Source: Stictocephala bisonia
Taxonomy: Eukaryota > Arthropoda > Insecta > Hemiptera > Membracidae
Direction of reading: 5' to 3'
Length of the DNA stretch: 64,000 nt
Assembly (NCBI GenBank): GCA_035578905.1
Contig: JAQJVL010000680.1
Coordinates: forward strand, 248,001 to 312,000
The notes beneath the pieces are model-generated. The model saw only the letters and a list, made by a program, of their open reading frames with translations. It did no database searches and was not told where the DNA came from. Position 1 is the first letter of the stretch, and the number at the start of each line of letters is the position of its first letter. Shown in pieces: positions 23,155 to 33,801 of the stretch. The position numbers were made by a program, and so were the translations under genes.

Positions 23155-24385
23155 TAACAAAACGCAATGATAAACTAATACATATATATGGAATGTATTT
23201 ATTTAATTTAAAACTATTAAAATAAAAGTAATGAAACTTTGTAGTTATGAACATGTCCCTATACCAAACACATGGACATATTTTACTTGTTTTTTTTTTT
23301 TTCATATCCAGGGGATGGCTCATGAAGGAAGTCTTAAAAATTTTAAATGTAAGCCTACCTCGAGTTATACCTCATTTTAAAGGTCATTGTTTGTACAATA
23401 CAAAAGTACAAACCTGTGGTCAAAAGGATGAACCATTCACAAAATGCAGCGATTCAAAGAATTTAATATCATATTACTAATTCTTCTCAGTTATACGGCT
23501 ATTTTATTTAACAGTTTCAGGTCCCTGTTGCTGAGTATGTTGTTGATTGTTAACAATCGTAACAAACGACTGTGTTATAAAAATAGATGTGCTACTTAAC
23601 TAAGATAAAAATAAGAACAATTTATTAAAAACACTTTTGACAGTAGGTTTACCTAAAAATAGTTTAAGAATATTATTATAATAATTTTGTACTTATGTTT
23701 TGTGAATTTTAATGTATCATATTCAGTTAGATAAATTATAGCTCTACGCAGTAATATATAATAACTATCTTGCCTTTGTCTTCAGCAGTGTTAGTTATAT
23801 GACATTAAATTCTTTGAGAGGCTATATTTTCTGACTGGGTTATCCTTTTGACCTCAGGTTTGCACTCTTGTGTTTTAAAAACAAAGACATTTAAAATAAG
23901 GTATATCTCAAGGTAGGCTTACATTTAAAATTATTAAAACTTTCTTCATGAGCTATCCCCTGGATATGAAAAAAACAAGTAAAATATGTCCATGTGTTTG
24001 GTATAGGGAGATGTTCATAACTACAAAGTTTTGTTACTTTTCTTTTAATAGTTTTAAAATTAATAAAAATACATTCCAGACGTTTGTCCAACCCTGACAT
24101 TAAATTCTTTGAGTGGCTGTATTTTCTGACTGGATCATCCTTTTGGCCTCAGGTTTGGACTCTTGTGTTTTACAAACAGAGACCTTTAAAATGAGGTATA
24201 ATTCAAGGTAGGCTTACATTTTAAATGTTTAAGACTTCCTTCATGGGCCATCACCTGGCTATCCGGAAAAAACAATTAAAATATGTCTAAATGTTTGGAC
24301 ATAACTGCAAATATTCATTGCATTTCTTTCAATGGTTTTGAAATTAATAAATATATTCCAAACTTTTGCCCAACTCCGTATAAAT
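23155..24385. repeat. ~285-bp repeat: one inverted plus two tandem copies
   Basis: Copy 1 (23155-23480) is inverted relative to copy 2 (23805-24090) and copy 3 (24095-24385). Shared pieces include 'aaggtaggcttacattt', 'catatccaggggatggctca' (inverted in copies 2 and 3) and 'gaccacaggtttg'-like ends. Copies 2 and 3 both begin 'taaattctttgag', 'ggct', 'tattttctgactgg'. The class is unknown and no coding region is seen. Confidence 0.75.
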
Positions 24386-25190
24386 ACAGTAGTCATTATT
24401 CAATAATATTTGCACTTCAAAAATATAAGATTAATAATCGTAAAGAAGATATTAAATGAATTATGTATATTCAATAAGTATTTCAGAAATATTCAGGATA
24501 GAAAATATCTTAGAAGAAACATTCCTCTGACTTAATAGTAATTAGAATAAATATTGCTTGCTGGGAACAATAACGCTTTTTAGAAAATATTGATAAACCT
24601 TAGTCAGATTTAAACAATTTTGAAATTTTGCAAATGTTTGCAAATATGTTTCAAGTACCCTAGCCATTGCATGAATAAGTTAATAATTTATCACTATTCC
24701 TCTATCTTTGAATATACGTATAACACAACACAAATTTTGATTAAAAAACTACAGAATAACGTGTGATACATTATATCTTGAATATCTTGCAATTGAAAGC
24801 CCATAAGTACTCATCTTTTCTCAAACTATATATGTATTCATTTTTTAGATTACAAATTATCTTTGATTTTCAACTCCTATGTAACTCACCAACACAAATA
24901 CTGCTTTTGATATTTTTAATTAAAACTCTTTAGCTGCAGATGTTTTTTTTTTTCAAAGAGATTTTATTTTTATTTGTAAATATTTTAAGTCTCCATAATA
25001 GACCATGCTAAAAAACACAGGTGGAATATTTTAAGGTTTTAAAGGGTTTAATATTCAAACATAATTTCTAGTACATAAACATACTAAATATAAATTAATA
25101 AAAAGCGCTCATTACACATTGACAGTTTGAGCTACATATTAAGATGTTAAAATAGACTCTATGGGAAGTATCCTCCATATATTTTACCAT
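24386..25190. other. AT-rich, nothing recognised
   Basis: No supported feature in this stretch. Confidence 0.4.
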
Positions 25191-25221
25191 TAGTTTTTGT
25201 AAGCTCATTACCTAAAAAAAA

Positions 25222-25606
25222 TGTATTCACTCTTCACGAAATCTCCGGAATCACAGAACAAATGTTGATGAAATTTTTAGGGAAATTAGCTTTTGTATCC
25301 AATAGAGACTCCCTTAGAATTTAGAAAGGTTGAAAGGCATTCTCAATATACCATTCATATGGGGTATAAACAGCCCCCAACGTTCCCATTTTTCGATAGG
25401 ATTAACATTCTTTGGCTTTAATCTAATAGTTAATTTCAAACCACTGATAAAAAACATAAACGACCAAAAACATGACTGATTTGGTTTTCATTCTGAAACG
25501 TTTAATGCATTTTTAATAACTCTAACATGATTGCACTACTTTGCATCCCCCTAGGGATGTAAGATGACTTGTAGGATCTTCTAAACTGTAAAACTTTGTT
25601 ATTTAC
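25222..25606 (+). mobile_element. Helitron-related repeat fragment, copy 1
   Basis: About 380 bp starting 'cgaaatctccggaatcacag' are nearly identical to 40848-41225. They are distantly similar to the 5' third of the compact Helitron at 59469 (order: 'aaatctc', 'ttagctttt', 'gtatc', 'aacatt', 'aataacattg'-like motifs). The fragment ends where the LTR complex begins. It lacks the Helitron 3' hairpin. Confidence 0.6.
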
Positions 25607-25609
25607 TGT

Positions 25610-26998
25610 TGTACCGGGTCTTGGACCGGTACAGTTTCGTTTTTTCGTTGTTGTCTGCCAGGCTGCCTGAGATTCGCTTTTGCCCGGCGATTTGCGTACT
25701 TTGGTAGCCGTTGGCCCAGTTCCGTTTCGTTCCGGTTTCCAGCAGCTTCGGTCAGGTTGACCGGCTTCTAGATTGTTCGAGTAGTTCTAGTTTCTCTGGA
25801 GCCTTCGTCTTTCAGGTTGGCCGTCAGTTTGTCTTTGGCTCTGCCTGCTGAGATTACTATGTTCGGCTGAGAGACTCCAAAACTCCAGGGTCCTTGAGTG
25901 GGACTTTCAGCCCTCAGCCCGCCGTCCGGGGGAACTTCGATATTCTCCACTGCTAGCCTGGCCTGAGGACCATGTTGGAGCCTGGAGTTGCCCGCTACCC
26001 GCCCTACATCTTTGGGGGTAGAAGTCTTCAGTCCTCAGGTCAGTTCTTTCCATCTTTTCCCGGCGGCTGAGCTGGGGGTGATTTATAAAAAAAACAACAA
26101 AAAAATCATGAAATATAAAAGAAGAAAAAAAAATGTTTATGGAACTGTATGTGGCCTAGGCCTAACTTTGGACAGAGTGTATGAAACAGCCATGGGGACA
26201 TTGCCAGAGATATATATTTAAAATTAAAAAAAAAAAAAAGGAAAAGTTTATATTTATTGTTATTTATTTAGTTAGTTTATTTGTTATGGTTAATCTTTAC
26301 GTAGTTTATTTTTGTTATAGTTTTTAAATTTTATATGTTTAGGCCTAGTTGTTATTTATTTTTTCGTTGTTAATTGTATTATTGATGTCAGGGGATAATG
26401 GAACGGTACCGGGTTATATTTTCTTTTAAATTATTTAATTTTTAAACTCACCAAAAGGGGATTATTGTGCTTTTGCTTAACTCTAATTCGGAGCTGCCCA
26501 GGGTTTCCGGCTTACTCCCTGGCCCGGTGGAATCAAGGGATTCGGGCTAAATTGCCGGTTTAAATGTTGTGATCCAAAAGTTTTCTAAATTTTTCACTTT
26601 TATTTGGGGCCTAATATTTTTCTTACGTTTTGGGGTGTCTCAGGCTAAACTGCAGATAGGCCATACACCCTGTAGTTGATTAGTTGTTATATTTTGGGTA
26701 TTTGTAGAGTTTGTGGTATTTATAGCGTTTGTTATTATTGTGTAGTATCTTGGTAATTTTAGTGTTTGTTATTATTTATTTAAGTGAGAATTTATATTGT
26801 GGCCTTCTGCCTTTTATATTGTGGCCTTTTGCCGTTTTGATTTATTAAATGATGTTTCTTGTAATAAATTACTTTCGCTCAGCTGCCGAGTTTTATTTTG
26901 GACCCTCCAACTGCCACCCGTGATCCCATCGCTTTACTCGTTTTGAGCCATCCCCCAGTTGGCACGCTTCCCAGCTTTGGTGGGGGGGATGGGTCTCA
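25610..26998 (+). repeat. LTR, plus orientation, complete
   Basis: This 1389-bp LTR starts TGTACCGGGTC and ends GGGTCTCA. Its first 22 bases form a near palindrome (gtaccgggtcttggaccggt). Compared with the inverted copy only a few differences are visible, such as seven versus eight G near the 3' end and single-base changes near 25882 and 26829. Confidence 0.88.
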
Positions 26999-27000
26999 AT

Positions 27001-27018
27001 TGGTAGCAGAGCGTGGTT
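27001..27018 (+). other. Primer-binding site (initiator Met tRNA type)
   Basis: TGGTAGCAGAGCGTGGTT lies two bases after the LTR end. The first 12 bases are complementary to the 3' end of insect initiator tRNA-Met (…GCTCTGCTACCA). The same 18 bases recur on the minus strand at 33671-33654 as the functional PBS of the gag-pol unit. After base 18 the two loci diverge. Confidence 0.8.
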
Positions 27019-27022
27019 CAAT

Positions 27023-28412
27023 TGAGACCCATCCCCCCCCACCAAAGCTGGGAAGCGTGCCAACTGGGGGATGGCTCAAAACGAGTAAAGCGATGGGATC
27101 ACGGGTGGCAGTTGGAGGGTCCAAAATAAAACTCGGCAGCTGAGCGAAAGTAATTTATTACAAGAAACATCATTTAATAAATCAAAACGGCAGAAGGCCA
27201 CAATATAAAAGGCAGAAGGCCACAATATAAATTCTCACTTAAATAAATAATAACAAACACTAAAATTACCAAGATACTACACAATAATAACAAACGCTAT
27301 AAATACCACAAACTCTACAAATACCCAAAATATAACAACTAATCAACTACAGGGTGTATGGCCTATCTGCAGTTTAGCCTGAGACACCCCAAAACGTAAG
27401 AAAAATATTAGGCCCCAAATAAAAGTGAAAAATTTAGAAAACTTTTGGATCACAACATTTAAACCGGCAATTTAGCCCGAATCCCTTGATTCCACCGGGC
27501 CAGGGAGTAAGCCGGAAACCCTGGGCAGCTCCGAATTAGAGTTAAGCAAAAGCACAATAATCCCCTTTTGGTGAGTTTAAAAATTAAATAATTTAAAAGA
27601 AAATATAACCCGGTACCGTTCCATTATCCCCTGACATCAATAATACAATTAACAACGAAAAAATAAATAACAACTAGGCCTAAACATATAAAATTTAAAA
27701 ACTATAACAAAAATAAACTACGTAAAGATTAACCATAACAAATAAACTAACTAAATAAATAACAATAAATATAAACTTTTCCTTTTTTTTTTTTTTAATT
27801 TTAAATATATATCTCTGGCAATGTCCCCATGGCTGTTTCATACACTCTGTCCAAAGTTAGGCCTAGGCCACATACAGTTCCATAAACATTTTTTTTTCTT
27901 CTTTTATATTTCATGATTTTTTTGTTGTTTTTTTTATAAATCACCCCCAGCTCAGCCGCCGGGAAAAGATGGAAAGAACTGACCTGAGGACTGAAGACTT
28001 CTACCCCCAAAGATGTAGGGCGGGTAGCGGGCAACTCCAGGCTCCAACATGGTCCTCAGGCCAGGCTAGCAGTGGAGAATATCGAAGTTCCCCCGGACGG
28101 CGGGCTGAGGGCGGAAAGTCCCACTCAAGGACCCTGGAGTTTAGGAGTCTCTCAGCCGAACATAGTAATCTCAGCAGGCAGAGCCAAAGACAAACTGACG
28201 GCCAACCTGAAAGACGAAGGCTCCAGAGAAACTAGAACTACTCGAACAATCTAGAAGCCGGTCAACCTGACCGAAGCTGCTGGAAACCGGAACGAAACGG
28301 AACTGGGCCAACGGCTACCAAAGTACGCAAATCGCCGGGCAAAAGCGAATCTCAGGCAGCCTGGCAGACAACAACGAAAAAACGAAACTGTACCGGTCCA
28401 AGACCCGGTACA
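27023..28412 (-). repeat. LTR, minus orientation (3' LTR of the gag-pol unit)
   Basis: This 1390-bp inverted copy of the 25610-26998 LTR is preceded, in the sense of the element, by the polypurine tract GCAGAGGGAGG at 28424-28414. That fits the 3' LTR position for pol. With the first LTR it forms a 2.8-kb near-perfect palindrome with a 24-bp centre. Confidence 0.88.
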
Positions 28413-28638
28413 ACCTCCCTCTGCAAACCTCAACACACCCAGGCAGGGGAGAACACTCGGTACCTCAGGGAACCAAGAGAAGACGAAGACCTCCGAAGAG
28501 TGGTGCTCCCAGGACGTCCAAGAGAAACTAAGAGGGGAAACCCCTCAAACAGGGAGCGAACCACCCTGACGGTCGGGCCCGACCAGAAAAGAGAGAAAGG
28601 AGACTCTCTCAGAACAGCCACCTAGGGCGCAGAGGTGA

Positions 28639-31600
28639 TCAATCTCTTTGCCCCAAGAAACCCCCAGGAACACCAACTCCTAGATCAACCGTTCCCCGGA
28701 AAGCCTTAAGCTGGGACACATGGGCTTTCCTGAACACCCTGCCTGACTGGGGATCAACCAGCAGAGCAGTCACCGGTGACAAAAACCTGTCGATGCGGTG
28801 GGGACCAGACCACCGATAGCACAACTTGGCAGCTCTTCGTTCCGCGGCCGAACTGACCGGGTGAGCCTGACAAAGAACCAGATCTCCAACCTGAAAAGGG
28901 TTAGGAGTACGACCCTTATCATACCTCCTCCTCACTCTCTCTCTAGCACGTAGCAGGTTGCGCCGAGCAGCCCGCCACGTGGACACTACGTCAGTGGCAC
29001 CTGGCGTAGGTAGAAGATCCTCTAACCTCCACAAGTTGGACAAAGGGTTGTTAGGAGGGTAGCCATGTAGAATTTCGAAGGGAGTGGCATTGTGACTCTC
29101 ATGCTTAGAAGAGTTAAAAGCAAGCTGGAGCCAAGAGAGACTCTCATCCCAGGTGTTCTGCTTCTCAGCATGGAAAGTAATAAGGGCAGACCGAAGATTG
29201 CGGTTGAACCGCTCTGCATGAGAAGGCTGTGGGTAATACGGAGAGGTAGTCACATGCCTGATACCATTGCCAAAACAGAACCTACGAAACTCATGGGAGG
29301 TAAACTGGCTACCGTTGTCGGACACAAGAGTGGAAGGCACACCAAAGTGCTGGAAGAGTTGGGACTGGAGAGCACGGATGGTGAGCTTAGCCGTAGCACT
29401 CCGAAGTGGGAAAAGCCAAACGAACTTCGAGAAAGCATCCACACAAACAAGTAGGTAGGAGCTACCTGACTTGCTACGGGGAAAAGGACCCACGTAGTCG
29501 ATGAACACCTTCTCAAAAGGACGCTCGGCCACCTCAGAAGATAACAACCCTAACCTTGCATTCTGACTAGGCTTGCTGAGAGAGCACAGGTGACAAGCCC
29601 GCACTCTGCCCGCAACATCCCGGTCCATGCCCTTCCAGATGAAGTACCTACGAATCTTAGCGATGGTCTTATGAATGCCAAGATGACCGCCCACAAGAGA
29701 AGAGTGATAATATTGAAAGACCATCGGTACTAGATGACTAGGCAGCACTACACGGGGTTCACCCCTCTGTCGAGGACGGCAACAGAGTACCCCTTTGGAC
29801 AGAAAATAGGGAGGGTGGGCACCTCCCTCTTGAAGCTCACCTAAGATGACTGACAGCTCGGGATCTTTCTGCTGATGGGACAGTAGGTCGTCAAAAGCCA
29901 GAGGAAAATCCAGAAGAACAGCACCACACTGAGCAACAGCCTCAGTCGGTGGATCACTGGGTTCGTGGTACATGCGGGAAAGAGCATCCGCGATGACATT
30001 CTGGGTACCCCTAAGATGTTGAACTCGGAACTTAAAGGCAGAAATTTTGACCACCCAGCGACCAATTTTCCCAAGCTGTCTGGGATGGGCAAGAAGCCAA
30101 GACAGTGCCTGATTGTCTGTCTCCAGCAAGAACTCAGCGTGTTCCAAGAAACGCCGAAACTTGTCCGTACCAAAGACAACAGCCAGACACTCTAACTCAT
30201 AGATGGAAGAAGCTTTCCTTTCCTGGTGAGACAACGTCCTCGAAGCAAAAGCGATGGGCTGCCTGACCCCATCAAACTCCTGAGAAAGAACAGCAGCAAT
30301 GGCGGAGGAGGAGGCATCAGTCTGAAGAACAAATTCTCTGCTGAAATCAGGCATACGCAGGACAGGAGGTTGCATGATAGCCTCCTTGAGAGCATCAAAG
30401 GCAGTCTGCTGAGCTTGGCCCCACACAAAAGGGACACCTTTCTTTCGCAGCTCGTTCAACGGGGCAGCAAGCTCGGCCACGTTAGGGATGAAGCGACGGT
30501 AAAAATTCACCATCCCCACAAAACGGGCAATCCCCTTGGCATCTCTGGGAGGAGGAAAATCCCGAATGCCCTGGGTCCTCGCAGGATCTATGCAGACGCC
30601 TCGAGAAGAGATAAGATGACCCAGAAAAGAAATCTCAGGACGAGCAAAAGTGACTTTCTCTGGATTGACGGTAAGGCCAGCTGATTTGAGGCGACTAAGA
30701 ACTTCCTCCAGATGTTGCATGTGTTCCCCGAAAGTCTCACTGTAGACAAGAAGATCGTCCAGGTAATTGAAAACAAACTTGAACTTCACATCATGGAAGA
30801 TGGAATCAAGCAGACGAGTAAGAGTCTGGGCACCCACAGCAAGACCCATAGGAACCCTAGTGAACTGATAGAGATTCCAGGGAACACAGAAGCTAGTCAT
30901 AGGCCGTGATTCCTTCTTCAATGGAATCTGATGGTAGGCCTGGTTCAAATCAAAAACACTGAAAAACTTAGCCTTACCGAACCAATCAAACGCAGAATGC
31001 AAATCAGGCAGAGGTACCGAGTCAATAGCGACCTTAGCGTTGAGCCTCCGATAATCCATCACAAGCCTAGACTTACCATTAGGCTTGGGCACAAGAAAAG
31101 CTGGACTGGCATAAGCAGAACGAGACGGTTCAATCACACCCTTGCTCAGAAGATCTTCAATCATCGCCCTCATAACCTCCATCTTTGGGGGAGCAAGTTT
31201 GTACGGATGACTTCTAACTGGCTGAGAATCGGTGAGGTGGATCTCATACTCCAGAAGAGAAGTGACCCCAAGCTCGGGCGTAAGCACATCAGGAAACCGC
31301 AAACACAGCCTCCTAATGGCCTCCGCCTGCTCAGGGGGGAGATGACCAACCGGATCCACCTTGGGTTGTTCGGGCTCACAACCCACCTCTCTGACTGCAG
31401 GAGGGCAGTCAGAATCCCCTACTAGAGGCACCAAAACTCGCCGATTAAACTTAAAAAACATCTGGCGCTTCTGGAGGTCAAGCACCATACCACTCTTAGA
31501 AATAAAGTCTGCCCCTAGGATACAAGAAACCGCCAGGTCCTTGGCAACAAGAAAACCCCACCTCCAGGAAAATCCTTCGATTTTAAAAAGGAAAAACGCC

Positions 31601-31881
31601 TTTAGAATTATAGGTAGAGGAGTTTGGGATGCCGTCCAGCACGTAATAGAAGAAGGCTCGGTGTGCCTGACAAGTCCTAAGGCGTCAAGGGACTCAAAAA
31701 GAGAAAGGCTGATGATACTGCATGCCGAACCAGAATCAAGAAGGGCTCGACACACCGTACCACCAAAGGAAACAAAAACGCCAGGACACACCGAGGTGAC
31801 CGCACTAAGTCCCAGGGAAGCCATGCCAGCAAGGCCCGAAAAATCCCCGACACTCCTGCTATGGGCACGTGTCAGAGGCAA
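28639..31881 (-). CDS. pol: Gypsy-type Pol polyprotein (PR-RT-RNaseH-IN)
   Basis: This open frame of 1080 codons encodes the replication enzymes of an LTR retrotransposon. Protease: DSG at residues 49-51. Reverse transcriptase: about 225-400, with MDYRRLN, VFDLNQAYHQIPL and catalytic YLDD at 373-376. RNase H: TDAS at 521, E563, D589 and ADALSR near 631. Integrase: HHCC zinc finger (H726, H733, C763, C766) and catalytic D795, D855, E890 with the D-35-E spacing. The order PR-RT-RH-IN is that of Ty3/Gypsy elements. The first codon is TTG and the frame is open upstream, so Pol is probably made by -1 frameshifting from gag. No inactivating break is seen, and there is no envelope gene. Confidence 0.93.
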   Translation of the reverse strand: MPLTRAHSRSVGDFSGLAGMASLGLSAVTSVCPGVFVSFGGTVCRALLDSGSACSIISLSLFESLDALGLVRHTEPSSITCWTASQTPLPIILKAFFLFKIEGFSWRWGFLVAKDLAVSCILGADFISKSGMVLDLQKRQMFFKFNRRVLVPLVGDSDCPPAVREVGCEPEQPKVDPVGHLPPEQAEAIRRLCLRFPDVLTPELGVTSLLEYEIHLTDSQPVRSHPYKLAPPKMEVMRAMIEDLLSKGVIEPSRSAYASPAFLVPKPNGKSRLVMDYRRLNAKVAIDSVPLPDLHSAFDWFGKAKFFSVFDLNQAYHQIPLKKESRPMTSFCVPWNLYQFTRVPMGLAVGAQTLTRLLDSIFHDVKFKFVFNYLDDLLVYSETFGEHMQHLEEVLSRLKSAGLTVNPEKVTFARPEISFLGHLISSRGVCIDPARTQGIRDFPPPRDAKGIARFVGMVNFYRRFIPNVAELAAPLNELRKKGVPFVWGQAQQTAFDALKEAIMQPPVLRMPDFSREFVLQTDASSSAIAAVLSQEFDGVRQPIAFASRTLSHQERKASSIYELECLAVVFGTDKFRRFLEHAEFLLETDNQALSWLLAHPRQLGKIGRWVVKISAFKFRVQHLRGTQNVIADALSRMYHEPSDPPTEAVAQCGAVLLDFPLAFDDLLSHQQKDPELSVILGELQEGGAHPPYFLSKGVLCCRPRQRGEPRVVLPSHLVPMVFQYYHSSLVGGHLGIHKTIAKIRRYFIWKGMDRDVAGRVRACHLCSLSKPSQNARLGLLSSEVAERPFEKVFIDYVGPFPRSKSGSSYLLVCVDAFSKFVWLFPLRSATAKLTIRALQSQLFQHFGVPSTLVSDNGSQFTSHEFRRFCFGNGIRHVTTSPYYPQPSHAERFNRNLRSALITFHAEKQNTWDESLSWLQLAFNSSKHESHNATPFEILHGYPPNNPLSNLWRLEDLLPTPGATDVVSTWRAARRNLLRARERVRRRYDKGRTPNPFQVGDLVLCQAHPVSSAAERRAAKLCYRWSGPHRIDRFLSPVTALLVDPQSGRVFRKAHVSQLKAFRGTVDLGVGVPGGFLGQRD

Positions 31882-31913
31882 ATGGCCACGGTCAGTCGCA
31901 ACAACGCGGGGAG

Positions 31914-33248
31914 CTACTGTGGAGGCAACCCCCCGCGCTGAGCGTTTCCCTCCCCACGACCTCGAGCACGTGGACAGTCACGTCGAATGTGACCAGGTTG
32001 GCCACAAGCAAAGCACACAACCGGAGGCCGAGAACCACGACCCTCCACTGGCTGACTCACACCTACAGACATAGCCGGTCGACGAGTGGGGAGAGCACGA
32101 TGACTCTCAGAATCCCTCCCTTGCTGGTCTGAGAACTGCACGCTGCGCGAAACAATGCACAGCTGATGCAGCTCCCGAAAAGTCAAAGGAACACCAGCAA
32201 AAACCAATCTGCACCGTTCTTCGGGAGAAATGCCATCCAGGATGACACGAACGGTGTCAGCTTCAGAAAGGGTGAGGCGCAACGCTTGACGAGCTTCCTT
32301 GACTGAAGAGACATAGGCTGCCAGAGACTCGCCCCTACCCTGCGACCGATAAAATCTGTCCATGACCATCCTCTCCCTGAGTCGAATGGGAAGAAACGAT
32401 GAAAGTAACTCTCGATGGAACGAGTCCACCGAGGCATCACTGGCCAAGACAGAACTCAGCAACTCCCCAACGGGACCTCTGCAATAAGGGAACACCAGAC
32501 GAAGCAAGTCCCCAGCCTGCATGCCGGGCATCTCACTAAGTCTGAGAAAGGCCACCAGAAACTTAAGAAGCTCCTCAGGATCCATCCCATCGATCACAGG
32601 GAGATTCTGGATCATGGGCGTGAGAGGGTTAGGCAGCTTGTGGTAGCTCAGCTGCAGAAGAGCAGGTGAACCCAAAGAAGCAGACGGAACGGCAGCTGGA
32701 GCCGAACCACAAGCAACCTCAACAGAAACGCCTGCAGGCTCAGAAGGAACCTCAGGCACAGTGAGAGCCGTTGTCTCAGCCTGCGGCCTCGACACGTTAG
32801 GCGAAAGCGCAAAAGCAGGCCGCTGACCCAGACCCGTAGGAGTCGTGGAACCGGAGAGTGCCTGAAAAATATCCTCAAGCCTAGATACACTCTCCAAGAT
32901 CCACGCCCTATCCGACGGTTCCAACCCCGGCGCCCGGTTGACCAGCCTTAAACGGGCAAGCAGATGACCCAGACGTGCAAGGCGGCAGGCCCGGTCACGA
33001 CCCACTGGAGGTTCCAACTGCAAATCCTCTAACACCCCTTCCCAATCTTCCACCTTCCGTTTACAAATCCCCAACTCATCACCAACCTCCAGCAGGTCAG
33101 ACCAATCCACCGCCGTACCCGCGGACAACTGCTCCCGCAGCAACCTCCGGAGATTCAAAACATCCCCTTCCGGAGTCACACCCCGCGACCTCAATTCGAA
33201 AATCAACTCCTCCTTGACCAGGAGCGCAACATTCTGCAGATAGGCCAT
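31914..33248 (-). CDS. gag: Gag-like capsid/nucleocapsid protein of the Gypsy element
   Basis: From ATG at 33248 the protein is 444 residues. The open frame extends to 33302 but begins with TTG there, so the ATG is preferred. Near the C-terminus one CCHC zinc knuckle (CFACGQPGHIRRDC) is followed by an Arg/Gly-rich tail, typical of nucleocapsid RNA binding. The middle (FLVAFLRLSEMPG, ELLSSFLPIRLRERMVMDRF) resembles retrotransposon Gag capsid folds. It overlaps the pol frame in the -1 direction. Near its end lies a run of six G (31927-31932) that could be the slip site. Confidence 0.88.
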   Translation of the reverse strand: MAYLQNVALLVKEELIFELRSRGVTPEGDVLNLRRLLREQLSAGTAVDWSDLLEVGDELGICKRKVEDWEGVLEDLQLEPPVGRDRACRLARLGHLLARLRLVNRAPGLEPSDRAWILESVSRLEDIFQALSGSTTPTGLGQRPAFALSPNVSRPQAETTALTVPEVPSEPAGVSVEVACGSAPAAVPSASLGSPALLQLSYHKLPNPLTPMIQNLPVIDGMDPEELLKFLVAFLRLSEMPGMQAGDLLRLVFPYCRGPVGELLSSVLASDASVDSFHRELLSSFLPIRLRERMVMDRFYRSQGRGESLAAYVSSVKEARQALRLTLSEADTVRVILDGISPEERCRLVFAGVPLTFRELHQLCIVSRSVQFSDQQGRDSESHRALPTRRPAMSVGVSQPVEGRGSRPPVVCFACGQPGHIRRDCPRARGRGEGNAQRGGLPPQ

Positions 33249-33392
33249 CTCGCAAAACAAAATTCTCAACAGTACACAAAAAACGACAACTCCAGGGTCC
33301 AAGACGAACTAAACCCTCAGCCTACCGAGCCACTGCCGACCACTCCAATCCACCCATGAAACCCTTCAACACAGTAACCAAGCGGATTGCCT

Positions 33393-33395
<3 letters not shown>

Positions 33396-33444
<49 letters not shown>

Positions 33445-33600
33445 TTAAATTATTTATTAGGATTTTCTAATTGTTTTGCTTTTAAATAATTTTTATTTAT
33501 TATTTATTTTTTTTTTTTTTTTACAATACCAAGACACCTTGACGGTAGGTCGGCCAACCATGGCCTACTAACTGGCAAACACCCACCGTCAACAACCAAG

Positions 33601-33651
<51 letters not shown>

Positions 33652-33675
33652 GCAACCACGCTCTGCTACCAATTA
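33396..33675 (-). other. 5' leader of the gag-pol unit with two long homopolymer tracts and PBS
   Basis: On the minus strand the PBS (33671-33654) is followed by a run of 46 A, about 80 nt of unique sequence (tgacggtgggtg...), a shorter A run and 47 A before gag. Two A tracts of nearly equal length are unusual in an LTR-element leader and may be slippage or assembly-length artefacts. The 130 nt upstream of this PBS (33674-33801) do not match the LTR end, so the normal 5' LTR is missing. Confidence 0.7.
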
Positions 33676-33801
33676 CTAGACAAAGAAAATACAAATTTAA
33701 CAAAACCCTGAAAACACAAGCAAGAACGATTAATATTTTCAATGAATCAAAAGTATTTTCACCAAAAGGGTGATTAAATATTGAAACTTACAAAACGAAC
33801 A

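Noticed and set aside
26898..27143. 81-codon palindromic peptide frame across the LTR-LTR centre
   Set aside because: It reads through the inverted junction of two LTRs; its mirrored composition is a consequence of the palindrome.
25768..28254. Identical 60- and 77-codon frames in mirrored positions (25768-25950/28072-28254; 25988-26221/27801-28034)
   Set aside because: They are the same LTR sequence read in two inverted copies. LTRs do not normally encode proteins and no domain is seen.
25610..28412. Dismissing the 2.8-kb palindrome as an assembly artefact
   Set aside because: Artefact cannot be excluded without reads. However, the arms differ at several bases and the centre contains a non-palindromic 18-nt PBS, which a simple fold-back error would not create.
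28969..32132. Many 60-237-codon open frames on the plus strand across the pol/gag region
   Set aside because: They are antisense shadows of the GC-richer gag and pol genes. None has a recognisable domain.
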